33,720 nt of DNA from an uncultured Bacilli bacterium (GTDB lineage: Bacteria; Bacillota_I; Bacilli_A; RF39; UBA660), in assembly GCA_944371525.1 (NCBI GenBank), contig CALVXP010000007.1:1-33720 (forward strand), written 5' to 3'. Made by a program: the position numbers and the translations under genes. The notes under the pieces were generated by a model that had not been told where the DNA came from, did no database searches, and saw nothing but the letters and a program-made list of their open reading frames with translations. This document shows positions 8,582-16,625 of the stretch, one piece after another (position 1 is the first letter of the stretch; each line of letters begins with the position of its first letter).

Positions 8582-9313
8582 CTACACCTTCAATTCTATA
8601 AATATTTTACTAAAATTATTTTCTTGTTTAATATCTATTTCATTATCTTTAGTCATTTCTAAAACAGATAAGAAAGTAACCACTATATAACTTTTATTGT
8701 ATTCAGTAAATAATTCTGTAAATTCTACTTTCTTCTTACTTTTAAGTATATTTCTTATACTACTTTTTCTTTCTCTAACACTATATTCTTTATTAGTTAT
8801 TTTAGTGTTAAGTGGTTTTTCTAATCTTTTTCTTTCTAAAAACATCGAAAAAGCATTAAGTAAATCAGTTACTCCAACATTACTATCATTAACAATTTTC
8901 TCATCTATATAATTCTTTATATTTTCTGGAGCCTTTATATATATTTCTTTTCTTATTTTTTCTAATTCTTTAAAAGAACTAGTTACTTCTTTATATTTTT
9001 TATATTCAATTAATTTATTTATAAGTTTTTCTCTACTTACTTCTTCCTCATCATCTTCTTCATTATCCTTCTTAACAGACGGAAGTAATGATTTAGATTT
9101 TATTTCCATAAGTTCTGCGGCCATTACTAAATAAGAAGATGCTACATTAATATTTAACTCTTCCATTTTATTAATATAATCTAAATAATCTTTAGTTATC
9201 TTATCAATTGATATATTATATATATCGATATTATCTTCTTTAATTAAATGAAGGAGTAAATCTAAAGGTCCTTCAAATTCGTCTATTTTTATACTATAAT
9301 CCATACTTATCAC
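8582..9313 (-). CDS. scpA: Segregation and condensation protein A (kleisin)
   Basis: A 243-aa protein with the ScpA N-terminal signature FEGPLDLLLHLIKEDNIDIYNI, an acidic middle linker (about residues 82-91) and a C-terminal winged-helix segment. It bridges SMC heads and recruits ScpB. Two starts are possible: GTG at 9313, about 6 nt after AAGGG, or ATG at 9304, which has no good site. I chose GTG by spacing. First gene of the scpA-scpB-pdp operon. Confidence 0.92.
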   Translation of the reverse strand: MISMDYSIKIDEFEGPLDLLLHLIKEDNIDIYNISIDKITKDYLDYINKMEELNINVASSYLVMAAELMEIKSKSLLPSVKKDNEEDDEEEVSREKLINKLIEYKKYKEVTSSFKELEKIRKEIYIKAPENIKNYIDEKIVNDSNVGVTDLLNAFSMFLERKRLEKPLNTKITNKEYSVRERKSSIRNILKSKKKVEFTELFTEYNKSYIVVTFLSVLEMTKDNEIDIKQENNFSKIFIELKV

Positions 9314-9354
9314 TCACTACCCTTGATAATTATAACATGAATACTTAATAAAAT

Positions 9355-9406
9355 GATAAAAATAGTAGCAAAATTTATTTAAAATTTATAAATAATACTA
9401 CTATTT
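9355..9406 (-). terminator. Hairpin terminator downstream of the 298-aa gene
   Basis: The arms AAATAGTAG (9360-9368) and CTACTATTT (9398-9406) enclose an AT-rich loop. On the minus strand the stem is followed by TTTTTATC. The 9314-9492 interval otherwise holds only the scpA upstream region. Confidence 0.5.
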
Positions 9407-9492
9407 AACTTATTATATAAAAAATATATAATCAAATTAAAAACAATTGTAAAAAGCACTTAACTACTTTTATAAAGTTATATTTAGAAATA

Positions 9493-10389
9493 CTATTTTT
9501 TTCTTCCTTTCTCATTTTTAAAATCTTGAAATTTAATTATTTTTGGATGGTAAATATTTGATATTATTTTCTTTTGAAAAATCAATATTTCTTTTTTGCT
9601 AAATGCAACACCATTGGTAATGTATTGTTTTTCTAAATAATATAAATTATCAATAAAATCTTTTATCGTAATATTCTTTAAATTATTAATAAGTGCTTTT
9701 GCTAAAGTAAATCTACATATTAAAGACATCGATTCATAAAATTTGTCTTCAAATTGTTTTTCAATAAAACCTTTATATAAAATATCAAAAAATTTTTCCC
9801 AATCTTCATTAGATATTTTTAACTGTGGAATATTATATACATCACAATAAAAATCGAGTTCTCTTACAAGTTGTATCATAGTTTCATCTTTATTTAAAAA
9901 TATGTTTTCTTCTTTTTCTAATATTTTGAAAGCTTTTCCTTTTAACTTTTGTTTTTCTAATGCTTCTTCGTATTTACTTTTTTCTCCAATATCAGTACTA
10001 TTCATTGCTGTTTTTATATTTTCAGTATAAAAATCTTTTCCTTCTTTATTTCCTATTCCTTCTTCTAAAACTTGTTCAATATCTTTTTCTTCTTCTACAT
10101 AAAATAATTTATCAGATTTAAATACATTTTTATTTTGTTTATTAAATCTCTTTTTACTTTCAACAATTTGATTAATAGTCACCAATGACATACATAAAAC
10201 TAAAGTAATTGGATTAGGGAAAATAATAACTCCAATAATACCAACTAAAATAGGTAATAGAAAATATAATAAATTTTTAAAACTATTTTTAATGCTTTTG
10301 TTCATTGACTTATCAAAATCGTTTATAAATTTTTCCATTTGGACTAATTGAATCTCAGAATCTAAAGGTTTAATTTTTTTATCTTTCAC
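9493..10389 (-). CDS. Unknown protein with two membrane segments
   Basis: A 298-aa protein I do not recognise. Residues 1-35 are charged and helical. Two adjacent hydrophobic segments (about 40-58 and 60-76) form a hairpin in the membrane. A charged, Lys/Glu-rich linker (about 80-160) and a helical C-terminal domain (about 165-290) follow, both likely cytoplasmic. No enzymatic motif is visible. It appears monocistronic, with a hairpin terminator about 90 bp downstream. Confidence 0.65.
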   Translation of the reverse strand: MKDKKIKPLDSEIQLVQMEKFINDFDKSMNKSIKNSFKNLLYFLLPILVGIIGVIIFPNPITLVLCMSLVTINQIVESKKRFNKQNKNVFKSDKLFYVEEEKDIEQVLEEGIGNKEGKDFYTENIKTAMNSTDIGEKSKYEEALEKQKLKGKAFKILEKEENIFLNKDETMIQLVRELDFYCDVYNIPQLKISNEDWEKFFDILYKGFIEKQFEDKFYESMSLICRFTLAKALINNLKNITIKDFIDNLYYLEKQYITNGVAFSKKEILIFQKKIISNIYHPKIIKFQDFKNEKGRKK

Positions 10390-10616
10390 ACTATTAACTC
10401 CATCTACATATTCATTATATCATGCCAAAAAATTTACTTTCAACCTAATACAAAAAAATTAAGAAATTATTTAACTTTTACAAATTATTTTTAAAACTTA
10501 ATGAGTTTTAAAATAATTATCATAGAAACAAATAAAATAAATTTAACAAAATATTTAATGTAACTGAATTGTCTACATACAAATAATCTAATCTATGTTA
10601 TTATTATTTCAAGAGG

Positions 10617-10642
10617 AATAAAAAAACACTATGGAAAGTGTT
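10617..10642 (-). terminator. Terminator after the small HTH gene
   Basis: On the minus strand AACACT-TTCCAT-AGTGTT is followed by seven Ts, and the stem overlaps the stop codon of the gene at 10641-10895. The rest of 10390-10640 has no gene; it holds an AT-rich imperfect inverted repeat at about 10485-10519. Confidence 0.8.
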
Positions 10643-10895
10643 AATTATTGGCATTTACATATTCTAATATATCTGCTATACTGCAGTTTAGTACATAACA
10701 CATTTTTGCTACTACATCTAAGTCAACCTTAGTAAGAGGAGCATTTATATAATAAGATTTAATTGTGTTATATTTTAAACCAGTTAATTTACTCATTTGA
10801 TATATTGAAATTTTGTATTTATCCATTAAGTCTTTTAAATTAATTTGAACTTTACCATAGTCCCTTAACTCCGTTATTCCTCTTACTTTTTGCAT
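10641..10895 (-). CDS. Small Cro/C1-type HTH transcriptional regulator
   Basis: An 84-aa protein with a single helix-turn-helix: LKDLMDKYKISIYQMSKLTGLKYNTIKSYYI carries the two helices and turn (about 21-51), followed by VDLDVVAKMCYVLNCSIADILEY, typical of the YozG/HTH_26 group of Xre-like regulators. The start has AGGGAGG 5 nt upstream. It is transcribed divergently from the 75-aa gene at 10995; a CCTTT-AC-AAAGG palindrome in the shared intergenic region could be its operator. Target genes are unknown. Confidence 0.85.
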   Translation of the reverse strand: MQKVRGITELRDYGKVQINLKDLMDKYKISIYQMSKLTGLKYNTIKSYYINAPLTKVDLDVVAKMCYVLNCSIADILEYVNANN

Positions 10896-10908
10896 TTTAA
10901 CCTCCCTA

Positions 10909-10937
10909 ATAATATTTTATCACGAATGCTTATCCAA
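10909..10937 (-). promoter_or_regulatory. Promoter of the HTH gene
   Basis: On the minus strand: TTGGAT (10932-10937), 17 nt, TATTAT (10909-10914), followed by the AGGGAGG ribosome binding site. Confidence 0.55.
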
Positions 10938-10994
10938 AAATATTCCTTTACAAAGGTATAATTATAATGTATCATATATACAAGGAGGATAACT

Positions 10995-11222
10995 ATGACA
11001 AATATTGATATAGGAAAAGATATTGCAAAAAAATTAATAAAATTTGATAATGTTAATAATGAAAACTATTATCCATTATTAGATAGATTTATAAATGAAT
11101 ATAATATTACTGATATGAAAGAACAAAATAAAATTATTATGGCTGTTGTTCATGAATTAACTATACGAGGATATGACATTGTATCAACTGAACCATTTAA
11201 ACTTAAAAATTTAAAAGACTAG
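10995..11222 (+). CDS. Small unknown cytoplasmic protein
   Basis: A 75-aa protein with a strong AAGGAGG site 6 nt before the ATG, so it is very probably real. It is predicted helical and hydrophilic, has no cysteine or membrane segment, and I do not recognise it. It is divergent from the small HTH regulator and converges on sigE, sharing a bidirectional terminator with it. Confidence 0.7.
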   Translation: MTNIDIGKDIAKKLIKFDNVNNENYYPLLDRFINEYNITDMKEQNKIIMAVVHELTIRGYDIVSTEPFKLKNLKD

Positions 11223-11253
11223 GACTATTTAATTGTAGCTCCTAGTTTTTTTA
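11218..11253. terminator. Bidirectional terminator between the 75-aa gene and sigE
   Basis: ACTAGGA (11218-11224) pairs with TCCTAGT (11240-11246). Seven Ts follow on the plus strand, and CTTTTAAA follows on the minus strand. It overlaps both stop codons. Confidence 0.8.
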
Positions 11254-11911
11254 TTACCTTCTTCTCTATTCTTGAAATATATGATTGAGATATACCCAAA
11301 AGATCTGCTACTTCTTTTTGAGTAAGTTCTTCTTTACCATTGAGTCCATATCTAAGTTCAATTATTTCTCTATCTCTATCATTTAATTTATCTATTTCCG
11401 ACTTTAATAATTCTTTATTCGTTTCATCTTCAAGTCCTTTGGTAACTATATCAGACTCAGTTCCAAGTACATCTTCTAGATGTAACTCATTACCCTCGGC
11501 ATCAAAACTTAAACTATCTTCAAAACTAACTTCACCCCTTCTTCTCTTTGTTTTTCTTAAATACATTAATATTTCATTATCAATACATCTTGATGCATAT
11601 GTTGCAAGTTTTATATTTTTATCAAGCTTATAAGTATTTACTCCTTTAATTAAACCAATCGTTCCAATAGATACTAAATCTTCTAAATCAATATTAGTAT
11701 TTTCATATTTCTTTGCTAAAAAAACTACTAGTCTTAAATTATGTTCAATTAATTTATTTCTAGCAAACTCATCTCCATTTAAAGATAATTCAACATATTT
11801 TACTTCTTCTTCTTTACTTAACGGTTCTGGTAATATATCACTACTTCCTACATAAAATATATAATTTACTTTTAAAAATAACTTCTTTATTAATTCTATT
11901 ATCTTTCTCAT
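11225..11911 (-). CDS. sigE: Sporulation RNA polymerase sigma factor SigE (pro-form)
   Basis: A 228-aa sigma-70 family protein. The N terminus (about 1-27) is a hydrophobic pro-sequence leading into YVGSSDILPEPLSKEEE, as in pro-sigma-E. Region 2 follows (NLRLVVFLAKKYENTNIDLEDLVSIGTIGLIKG, and KLATYASRCIDNEILMYLRK), then region 4 (LNDRDREIIELRYGL and LTQKEVADLLGISQSYISRIEKKV). It directs early mother-cell transcription in sporulation after cleavage by SpoIIGA. Its start overlaps the spoIIGA stop by 4 nt, giving translational coupling. In Bacillus sigG follows; here it does not. Confidence 0.95.
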   Translation of the reverse strand: MRKIIELIKKLFLKVNYIFYVGSSDILPEPLSKEEEVKYVELSLNGDEFARNKLIEHNLRLVVFLAKKYENTNIDLEDLVSIGTIGLIKGVNTYKLDKNIKLATYASRCIDNEILMYLRKTKRRRGEVSFEDSLSFDAEGNELHLEDVLGTESDIVTKGLEDETNKELLKSEIDKLNDRDREIIELRYGLNGKEELTQKEVADLLGISQSYISRIEKKVIKKLGATIK

Positions 11912-12708
11912 TCTATCCCTCTTTCCAATAATTTACTATGAAGTATACAGTCAATTCCATCTATCTTTATTTCTTCATTAGATATACCTATTAAATAATT
12001 ATATTTATATCCAATATTATCTATATATATTTTATCTGGTATAATACACCTTAAAAGTCCATGATTATTTAAAGTATCATAAGGTACTAATAAAACATTA
12101 GTATCTAAATAATTTATATCTAATACTTTACTATTTACAAGAATTATTGGTCTATGCTTATATGGATCTTTTAATTTATTTCCTGTATCTAAGTATCCTG
12201 TCATACTTTTTTTAGTTCCGTCTTTTAAATAAATATCAATATTATAGTAATTAGAATAATTATTTTTTAAATTCTTTGATTCTTTAATATATAAATATAT
12301 TACTATTGGAGTAACTACTAATAATATTAAATAATTTAAAGTCATATTGTTATGATAAAATATCATTCCTTCATTGTTATAACATAACTCTAAATTTAAC
12401 ATATATAAAGTGCCTCCTAGAAAGATACTAGAAATATATAAATATATCATATTTTTTATAGTATATCCTATATTTCTAAATCCAAATGAAGTAACTACTA
12501 TTAAGAATGAAGTAATTATTTTTATAAGTATTAATACTATTCTATTACTACCTAGGAATAACGCTAATATTGATACACCTCCAATAAGAGCTCCTTTAAT
12601 AATTTTTTTTATATTAGTTTTTCTTCTTAAAATAAGAGCTACAGATAATATTAATATTAAGTCTATTAAGAAATTAAGTAATATTACTACATCTATATAT
12701 ACTTCCAT
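11908..12708 (-). CDS. spoIIGA: Sporulation sigma-E processing peptidase SpoIIGA
   Basis: A 266-aa protein with five membrane segments in the first 140 residues and a C-terminal soluble protease domain. The aspartic-protease signature is GYLDTGNKLKDP with Asp174, as in SpoIIGA of Bacillus. It sits in the septal membrane and removes the pro-sequence of sigma-E. A longer frame exists to 12744, but ATG at 12708 (MEVYIDVVILLNFLIDL) has GGTGAT 5 nt upstream and matches the family N terminus. Coupled to sigE by a 4-nt overlap. Confidence 0.94.
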   Translation of the reverse strand: MEVYIDVVILLNFLIDLILILSVALILRRKTNIKKIIKGALIGGVSILALFLGSNRIVLILIKIITSFLIVVTSFGFRNIGYTIKNMIYLYISSIFLGGTLYMLNLELCYNNEGMIFYHNNMTLNYLILLVVTPIVIYLYIKESKNLKNNYSNYYNIDIYLKDGTKKSMTGYLDTGNKLKDPYKHRPIILVNSKVLDINYLDTNVLLVPYDTLNNHGLLRCIIPDKIYIDNIGYKYNYLIGISNEEIKIDGIDCILHSKLLERGIE

Positions 12709-12764
12709 ATAATCACCAAAATAAGTATAAAAAAAATATGACAAATATTATGTCATATTATGTA

Positions 12765-14669
12765 TTATATTTGAAAATTATCTTCTAATGAGAATACTAC
12801 ATTTTCTTCAATCCAATTTTTTCTTGGTTCAACAGAGTCTCCCATTAAAACATTTACTCTTTTTTCTGCTAAAGCAACATCAGTTATATTTATTTTAATT
12901 AAACTTCTATTTTCCGGATCCATTGTTGTTTCCCAAAGTTGTTCAGCATTCATTTCTCCTAATCCCTTATATCTTTGAATTTTATAATTAGTTTTACCTT
13001 TAGTTAGTTCTCTTAGTTCTTCATCACTCCATGCATATTTATCTTTACCATTTACTGTTACTTTATATAAAGGAGGATATGCAATATATAAGTGTCCTTC
13101 TTCAATTAAAGGTTTCATATAACGATAGAAGAAAGTTAAAAGCAAACATTGGATATGAGCACCATCAACATCAGCATCGGTCATAATTATTACTTTACCG
13201 TAATTTATATCTTTAGGTTGAAAATCATTTCCAACGCCCGCTCCTATTGTATGAATTAAGGTATTTATTTCTTCATTTTTAAATATATCTTCTATTTTAG
13301 CTTTTTCAGTATTTATTACTTTACCTCTAAGTGGAAGTACTGCTTGTGTTTTTCTATCTCTTCCTTGTTTTGCAGAACCACCTGCTGAATCTCCTTCGAC
13401 TATAAATAATTCTCTAGCCATTTTATCTTTAGTTTGAGCAGGAGTTAATTTACCACTTAATATTTTTTCTAATTTTTTGTTATCTTTTCCTTTTCTTGTT
13501 TCTTCTCTTGCTTTCCTAGCAGCTTCTCTTGCTTCTTTTCCTTTTACTGCTTTAGAAATTATTTGAGTTGCTATTTGTTTATTTTCTTCCAAAAAGAATT
13601 TTAATTTTTCAGTTGTAACAGATTCTACAATACTTCTTGCAATTGGTGTCCCTAACTTTGATTTTGTTTGCCCTTCAAATTGTAATAAATCCTCTGGTAT
13701 TTGAACACTTATAATAGCAGTTAATCCTTCTCTTACATCAGATCCTTCAAAACTTTTATCTTTATTTTTTATAAATCCATTTTCTCTTGCATAATCATTT
13801 AATACCTTAGTAAGTGCTGTTTTAAATCCAACTTCATGACTACCACCATCTGATGTTTTTACATTATTAACAAACGATACTATATTCTCAGCATAACTAT
13901 CAGTGTATTGCATAGCTACTGATACATTTATTTTATCTTTGGTATTATTAAAACATAATACTTTATGAATTGGACTCTTTCCTTCATTTAAATATTCACA
14001 AAACGCTTCTAGTCCATTTTCATATAAATATTTTTCACTACGTCCTCCTATTTCATCAATTATTTCAATAGTAAGACCATTTACAAGAAAAGCACATTCT
14101 TGCATTCTTTCACATATTGTTGAATAATTAAATACAGTTACAGGAAATATTTCAGGATCTGGCTTAAATTTTACAGTAGTTCCTGTTTTATTTGTAGTTC
14201 CAATCTTTTTTAAAGGGACAACTACTTTACCACCATTTTCAAATTTTATATAATATTCGCCACCATCTCTTCTAGTAGTTACTTCCATAACACTACTAAG
14301 AGCATTTACTACTGATGCACCAACACCATGAAGACCACCAGAAACTTTATATCCACCTTCCGAAAATTTTCCTCCAGCATGAAGTACTGTATATATTACT
14401 TCTGGTGTTGATTTTCCTGAAGCATGCATACCCGTTGGAAGTCCACGCCCAAAGTCAGTTACACTAATACTTCCATCTTTATGCATAACTATCTTTAAAT
14501 GATTACCATATCCATTTAAAGCTTCATCTACTCCATTATCTACTATTTCCCATACTAAATGATGTAATCCTCTTTTATCAGTTGATCCTATATACATACC
14601 AGGTCTTTTTCTTACTGCTTCTAACCCTTCTAATATTTTTATTGAACTCTCATCATATTTTGCTGCCAT
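12765..14669 (-). CDS. parE: DNA topoisomerase IV subunit B
   Basis: A 634-aa type IIA topoisomerase ATPase subunit. The GHKL ATPase part has EIVDNGVDEAL, GRGLPTG and GGLHGVGASVVNALS; the TOPRIM part has FIVEGDSAGGSAKQGRD and IIMTDADVDGAHI. I call ParE rather than GyrB because the C terminus ends RVNVLMGDSVEPRKNWIEE, then NVVFSL, and YAWSDEEL precedes YKIQRYKGLGEMNAEQLWET, both ParE-like. The ATG at 14669 follows AGGAGAG; an upstream in-frame extension to 14717 lacks a site. It decatenates chromosomes together with ParC. parC, usually the next gene, is not present downstream. Confidence 0.88.
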   Translation of the reverse strand: MAAKYDESSIKILEGLEAVRKRPGMYIGSTDKRGLHHLVWEIVDNGVDEALNGYGNHLKIVMHKDGSISVTDFGRGLPTGMHASGKSTPEVIYTVLHAGGKFSEGGYKVSGGLHGVGASVVNALSSVMEVTTRRDGGEYYIKFENGGKVVVPLKKIGTTNKTGTTVKFKPDPEIFPVTVFNYSTICERMQECAFLVNGLTIEIIDEIGGRSEKYLYENGLEAFCEYLNEGKSPIHKVLCFNNTKDKINVSVAMQYTDSYAENIVSFVNNVKTSDGGSHEVGFKTALTKVLNDYARENGFIKNKDKSFEGSDVREGLTAIISVQIPEDLLQFEGQTKSKLGTPIARSIVESVTTEKLKFFLEENKQIATQIISKAVKGKEAREAARKAREETRKGKDNKKLEKILSGKLTPAQTKDKMARELFIVEGDSAGGSAKQGRDRKTQAVLPLRGKVINTEKAKIEDIFKNEEINTLIHTIGAGVGNDFQPKDINYGKVIIMTDADVDGAHIQCLLLTFFYRYMKPLIEEGHLYIAYPPLYKVTVNGKDKYAWSDEELRELTKGKTNYKIQRYKGLGEMNAEQLWETTMDPENRSLIKINITDVALAEKRVNVLMGDSVEPRKNWIEENVVFSLEDNFQI

Positions 14670-14701
14670 TTTTATCAACTCTCTCCTAAAGTATTTTAAC
14701 A

Positions 14702-14740
14702 TAAAAAAAAATAACAAGCAACCTACTTGTCATTTTTTTT
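14702..14740 (-). terminator. Terminator after the NlpC/P60 gene
   Basis: On the minus strand GACAAG-TAGGTT-GCTTGTT forms a short stem, followed by ATTTTTTTTT. It separates the NlpC/P60 gene from parE. Confidence 0.8.
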
Positions 14741-15419
14741 ACAATACCCTGCGTACTGTAATTACAGGCATTATATTATAATCAGTAACTACAATTCCAA
14801 CATTAGAGTTTAAAGCATGTACTACTTGATTGTTACCTATATATAATGCCGCGTGAGATATTTGTCCATCATAACCATATAAAACCAAATCGCCAATTTG
14901 TCTATTGTTGGGATTTACATATACTCCTACATATCCTTGAGAATATGAACTTCTTGGTAAACTTATGCCAAAATTTGCAAATACAAGTGAAGTAAAACCT
15001 GAGCAATCTGTTCCATTAGTTAAACTGTTTCCGCCATAGACATAAGGATTACCTACAAATTGTAAAGCATAATTAACTATTTGATTTGCTAATTCTATAT
15101 TAGTATTAGTACCCACGCTATCTTCAGCATAATATGTAACATTGTTTTTTTTAGCTTCCTCAATTGCTTTTTGTTTAGCTTCTTCAGCAGCCTTTTTAGC
15201 AGCCTCTTCTTGCTCTACTTTAGCAACTTGTCCTGTTTTTATATCATTTGCAACATTAACAGCATACTCTTCAGTATTTGCTTTTTGAAACTTGCTAGCA
15301 TAAGTAACTAAAACCTTAGTCTCCTCATCATTTGCGCTTATTCTTGAATAATCAATATTTAGTGTTACAAATGATATTAACAACATTACCATTATCTGAG
15401 TTTTAAACTTTGTTTTCAC
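14739..15419 (-). CDS. Secreted NlpC/P60 cell-wall endopeptidase
   Basis: A 226-aa protein that starts at GTG behind AGGAGAGG. A signal peptide or anchor (about 1-22) precedes an Ala/Lys/Glu-rich coiled-coil linker (about 68-92), then the NlpC/P60 domain (about 108-226). The catalytic set is visible: Cys139 in TDCSGF, His189 in ISHAALYIG and His201 in VHALNSN. The family cleaves gamma-D-glutamyl-meso-DAP type bonds in peptidoglycan stem peptides. No SH3 or LysM domain is present; the coiled coil may mediate localisation. It is monocistronic with a strong terminator. Confidence 0.92.
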   Translation of the reverse strand: MKTKFKTQIMVMLLISFVTLNIDYSRISANDEETKVLVTYASKFQKANTEEYAVNVANDIKTGQVAKVEQEEAAKKAAEEAKQKAIEEAKKNNVTYYAEDSVGTNTNIELANQIVNYALQFVGNPYVYGGNSLTNGTDCSGFTSLVFANFGISLPRSSYSQGYVGVYVNPNNRQIGDLVLYGYDGQISHAALYIGNNQVVHALNSNVGIVVTDYNIMPVITVRRVL

Positions 15420-15463
15420 TACTACCTCTCCTTTATTAAGGGACAGGCTTTATTTTAACATAA

Positions 15464-15910
15464 TTATATTCTATTGTCAAATTTTACCCTAATTTTATTT
15501 TTTATTTTTACTTCAACATTAGATACTACAGTTTCAAAATTAATTGTTTGATTATTGATATTTTCTAATAATTCCATCTCAATTAAATTTAGTAATCTTT
15601 TTCTATTTATAATTTTCATATATTTGGATACATCAATAACTTTTGTTCCATTTTCCATTAAAAATTGCACTTTTTTATTTATATCAATATTATTATTAGA
15701 AAATCCAAAATCTACCTCTCCACAAGTTAAGCATTCAAAAACAGGTTCATGTTGTTCACCATAATATAATACGATATCATGATTACAATATTTTCTTTTA
15801 GCTTCTTTTTTTTGCTCTATCCTTTGTAATTCCTCTTCTAATAATGTTTTTCTTTTTTCAGTTTCCTTTAATATTATTCTACTCATTAATAAATTTGATA
15901 ATTCTTCCAT
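15464..15910 (-). CDS. Unknown protein with a putative Cys/His metal site
   Basis: A 148-aa protein with an N-terminal coiled coil (about 10-40). A possible zinc ribbon follows: C43-N-H45 and CLTCGEVDFGF (about 60-70), giving C-x-H and CxxC ligands. The C-terminal part is helical and basic. I do not recognise the family. It starts 1 nt after the Nudix gene, so the two are co-transcribed and likely translationally coupled, which does not by itself define a function. Confidence 0.65.
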   Translation of the reverse strand: MEELSNLLMSRIILKETEKRKTLLEEELQRIEQKKEAKRKYCNHDIVLYYGEQHEPVFECLTCGEVDFGFSNNNIDINKKVQFLMENGTKVIDVSKYMKIINRKRLLNLIEMELLENINNQTINFETVVSNVEVKIKNKIRVKFDNRI

Positions 15911-15911
15911 G

Positions 15912-16319
15912 TTAATCCTTCTTTCTTATTTTTTCTATATCTTTAATTGCTTCTTTAAATAATTTTATTGTATTTTCATAACTTATTAAATCTAGTGCTT
16001 CACTAAAAGAATAAAATCCCAATGAACTTATTTCTTTTTCTTGTTTACATAGTATACCACTTTCTTTTCTTGCAATAAAATAAACAACTTCTTTTAATAC
16101 ATCATTTTTAACAAAATAAGTTTGCGTATATCTATAACCTTGTAATATTTTAACTTTCAATCCTGTTTCTTCATAAGTCTCTCTAAGTGCACATTCTTCT
16201 TCGTTTTCACCTTTTTCTATATGGCCTTTGGGAAAAGCAATATGTCCATCATTTTGTTTGACAAGTAATACTTTATCATTGTCAATAACTATACAGCCAC
16301 AGCTTTTTTCTTTTATCAT
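15912..16319 (-). CDS. Nudix hydrolase
   Basis: A 135-aa protein with an intact Nudix box, starting GHIEKGENEEECALRETYEE and ending TGL (32-54), that fits GX5EX7REUXEEXGU. An N-terminal KSCGCIVIDNDKVLLVKQ strand precedes it. Proteins with this start are often bis(5'-nucleosyl)-tetraphosphatase (AP4A hydrolase) or related (di)nucleotide hydrolases, but the substrate cannot be set from sequence alone. A GGAGGTG site precedes the ATG. First gene of a two-gene operon with the unknown Cys protein. Confidence 0.9.
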   Translation of the reverse strand: MIKEKSCGCIVIDNDKVLLVKQNDGHIAFPKGHIEKGENEEECALRETYEETGLKVKILQGYRYTQTYFVKNDVLKEVVYFIARKESGILCKQEKEISSLGFYSFSEALDLISYENTIKLFKEAIKDIEKIRKKD

Positions 16320-16412
16320 TACTACACCTCCAAAAGCATATTAATTATATCAAAAAAATAATTATAATTCAAAGAAATTTATGTAAATGTTAGACTTTTA
16401 ATATAAAAGTAA

Positions 16413-16446
16413 TAAAAACTAACTATTATAAAAACAAATAGTTAGT
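16413..16446 (-). terminator. Terminator after tRNA-Leu
   Basis: On the minus strand ACTAACTATT (16437-16446) pairs with AATAGTTAGT (16418-16427), a 10-bp stem followed by TTTTTATTAC. Confidence 0.75.
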
Positions 16447-16475
16447 CTTTTCTATAATTAAAATTAACTCTATTT

Positions 16476-16561
16476 TGGTGCACGTGAAGGGACTTGAACC
16501 CCCACGAAGAAAACTTCTGCAGATTTTGAGTCTGCCGCGTCTACCATTCCGCCACACGTGC
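16476..16561 (-). tRNA. tRNA-Leu (anticodon CAA)
   Basis: An 86-nt type II tRNA. The acceptor arms GCACGTG and CACGTGC pair and are followed by A-CCA, which is encoded. The anticodon stem GCAGA/TCTGC encloses CTCAAAA, giving anticodon CAA (UUG codon, Leu). The long variable arm (AGAAGTTTTCTTC region) is typical of tRNA-Leu, and the T-loop GGTTCAAGTCC is intact. An extended -10 (TGATATAAT on the minus strand, 16570-16578) precedes it. Confidence 0.96.
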
Positions 16562-16610
16562 ATATATAAATTATATCATATTTTTTTAGATATGGAAGAG
16601 AAAAAAGAAA

Positions 16611-16625
16611 AAAAACTAAAATTTA
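16611..16625 (-). terminator. Terminator after the symporter gene
   Basis: On the minus strand ACTAAATTTTAGT overlaps the stop codon of the symporter and runs into nine Ts. The stem is short (6 bp), so efficiency may be modest. Confidence 0.55.

Noticed and set aside
8582-9304. ATG at 9304 as the scpA start
   Set aside because: Kept as an alternative only; the GTG at 9313 has the better spaced AAGGG site.
12765-14669. GyrB instead of ParE
   Set aside because: The C-terminal RKNWIEENVVFSL and the YAWSDEEL segment before QRYKGLGEMN fit ParE better; residual doubt is kept in the confidence.
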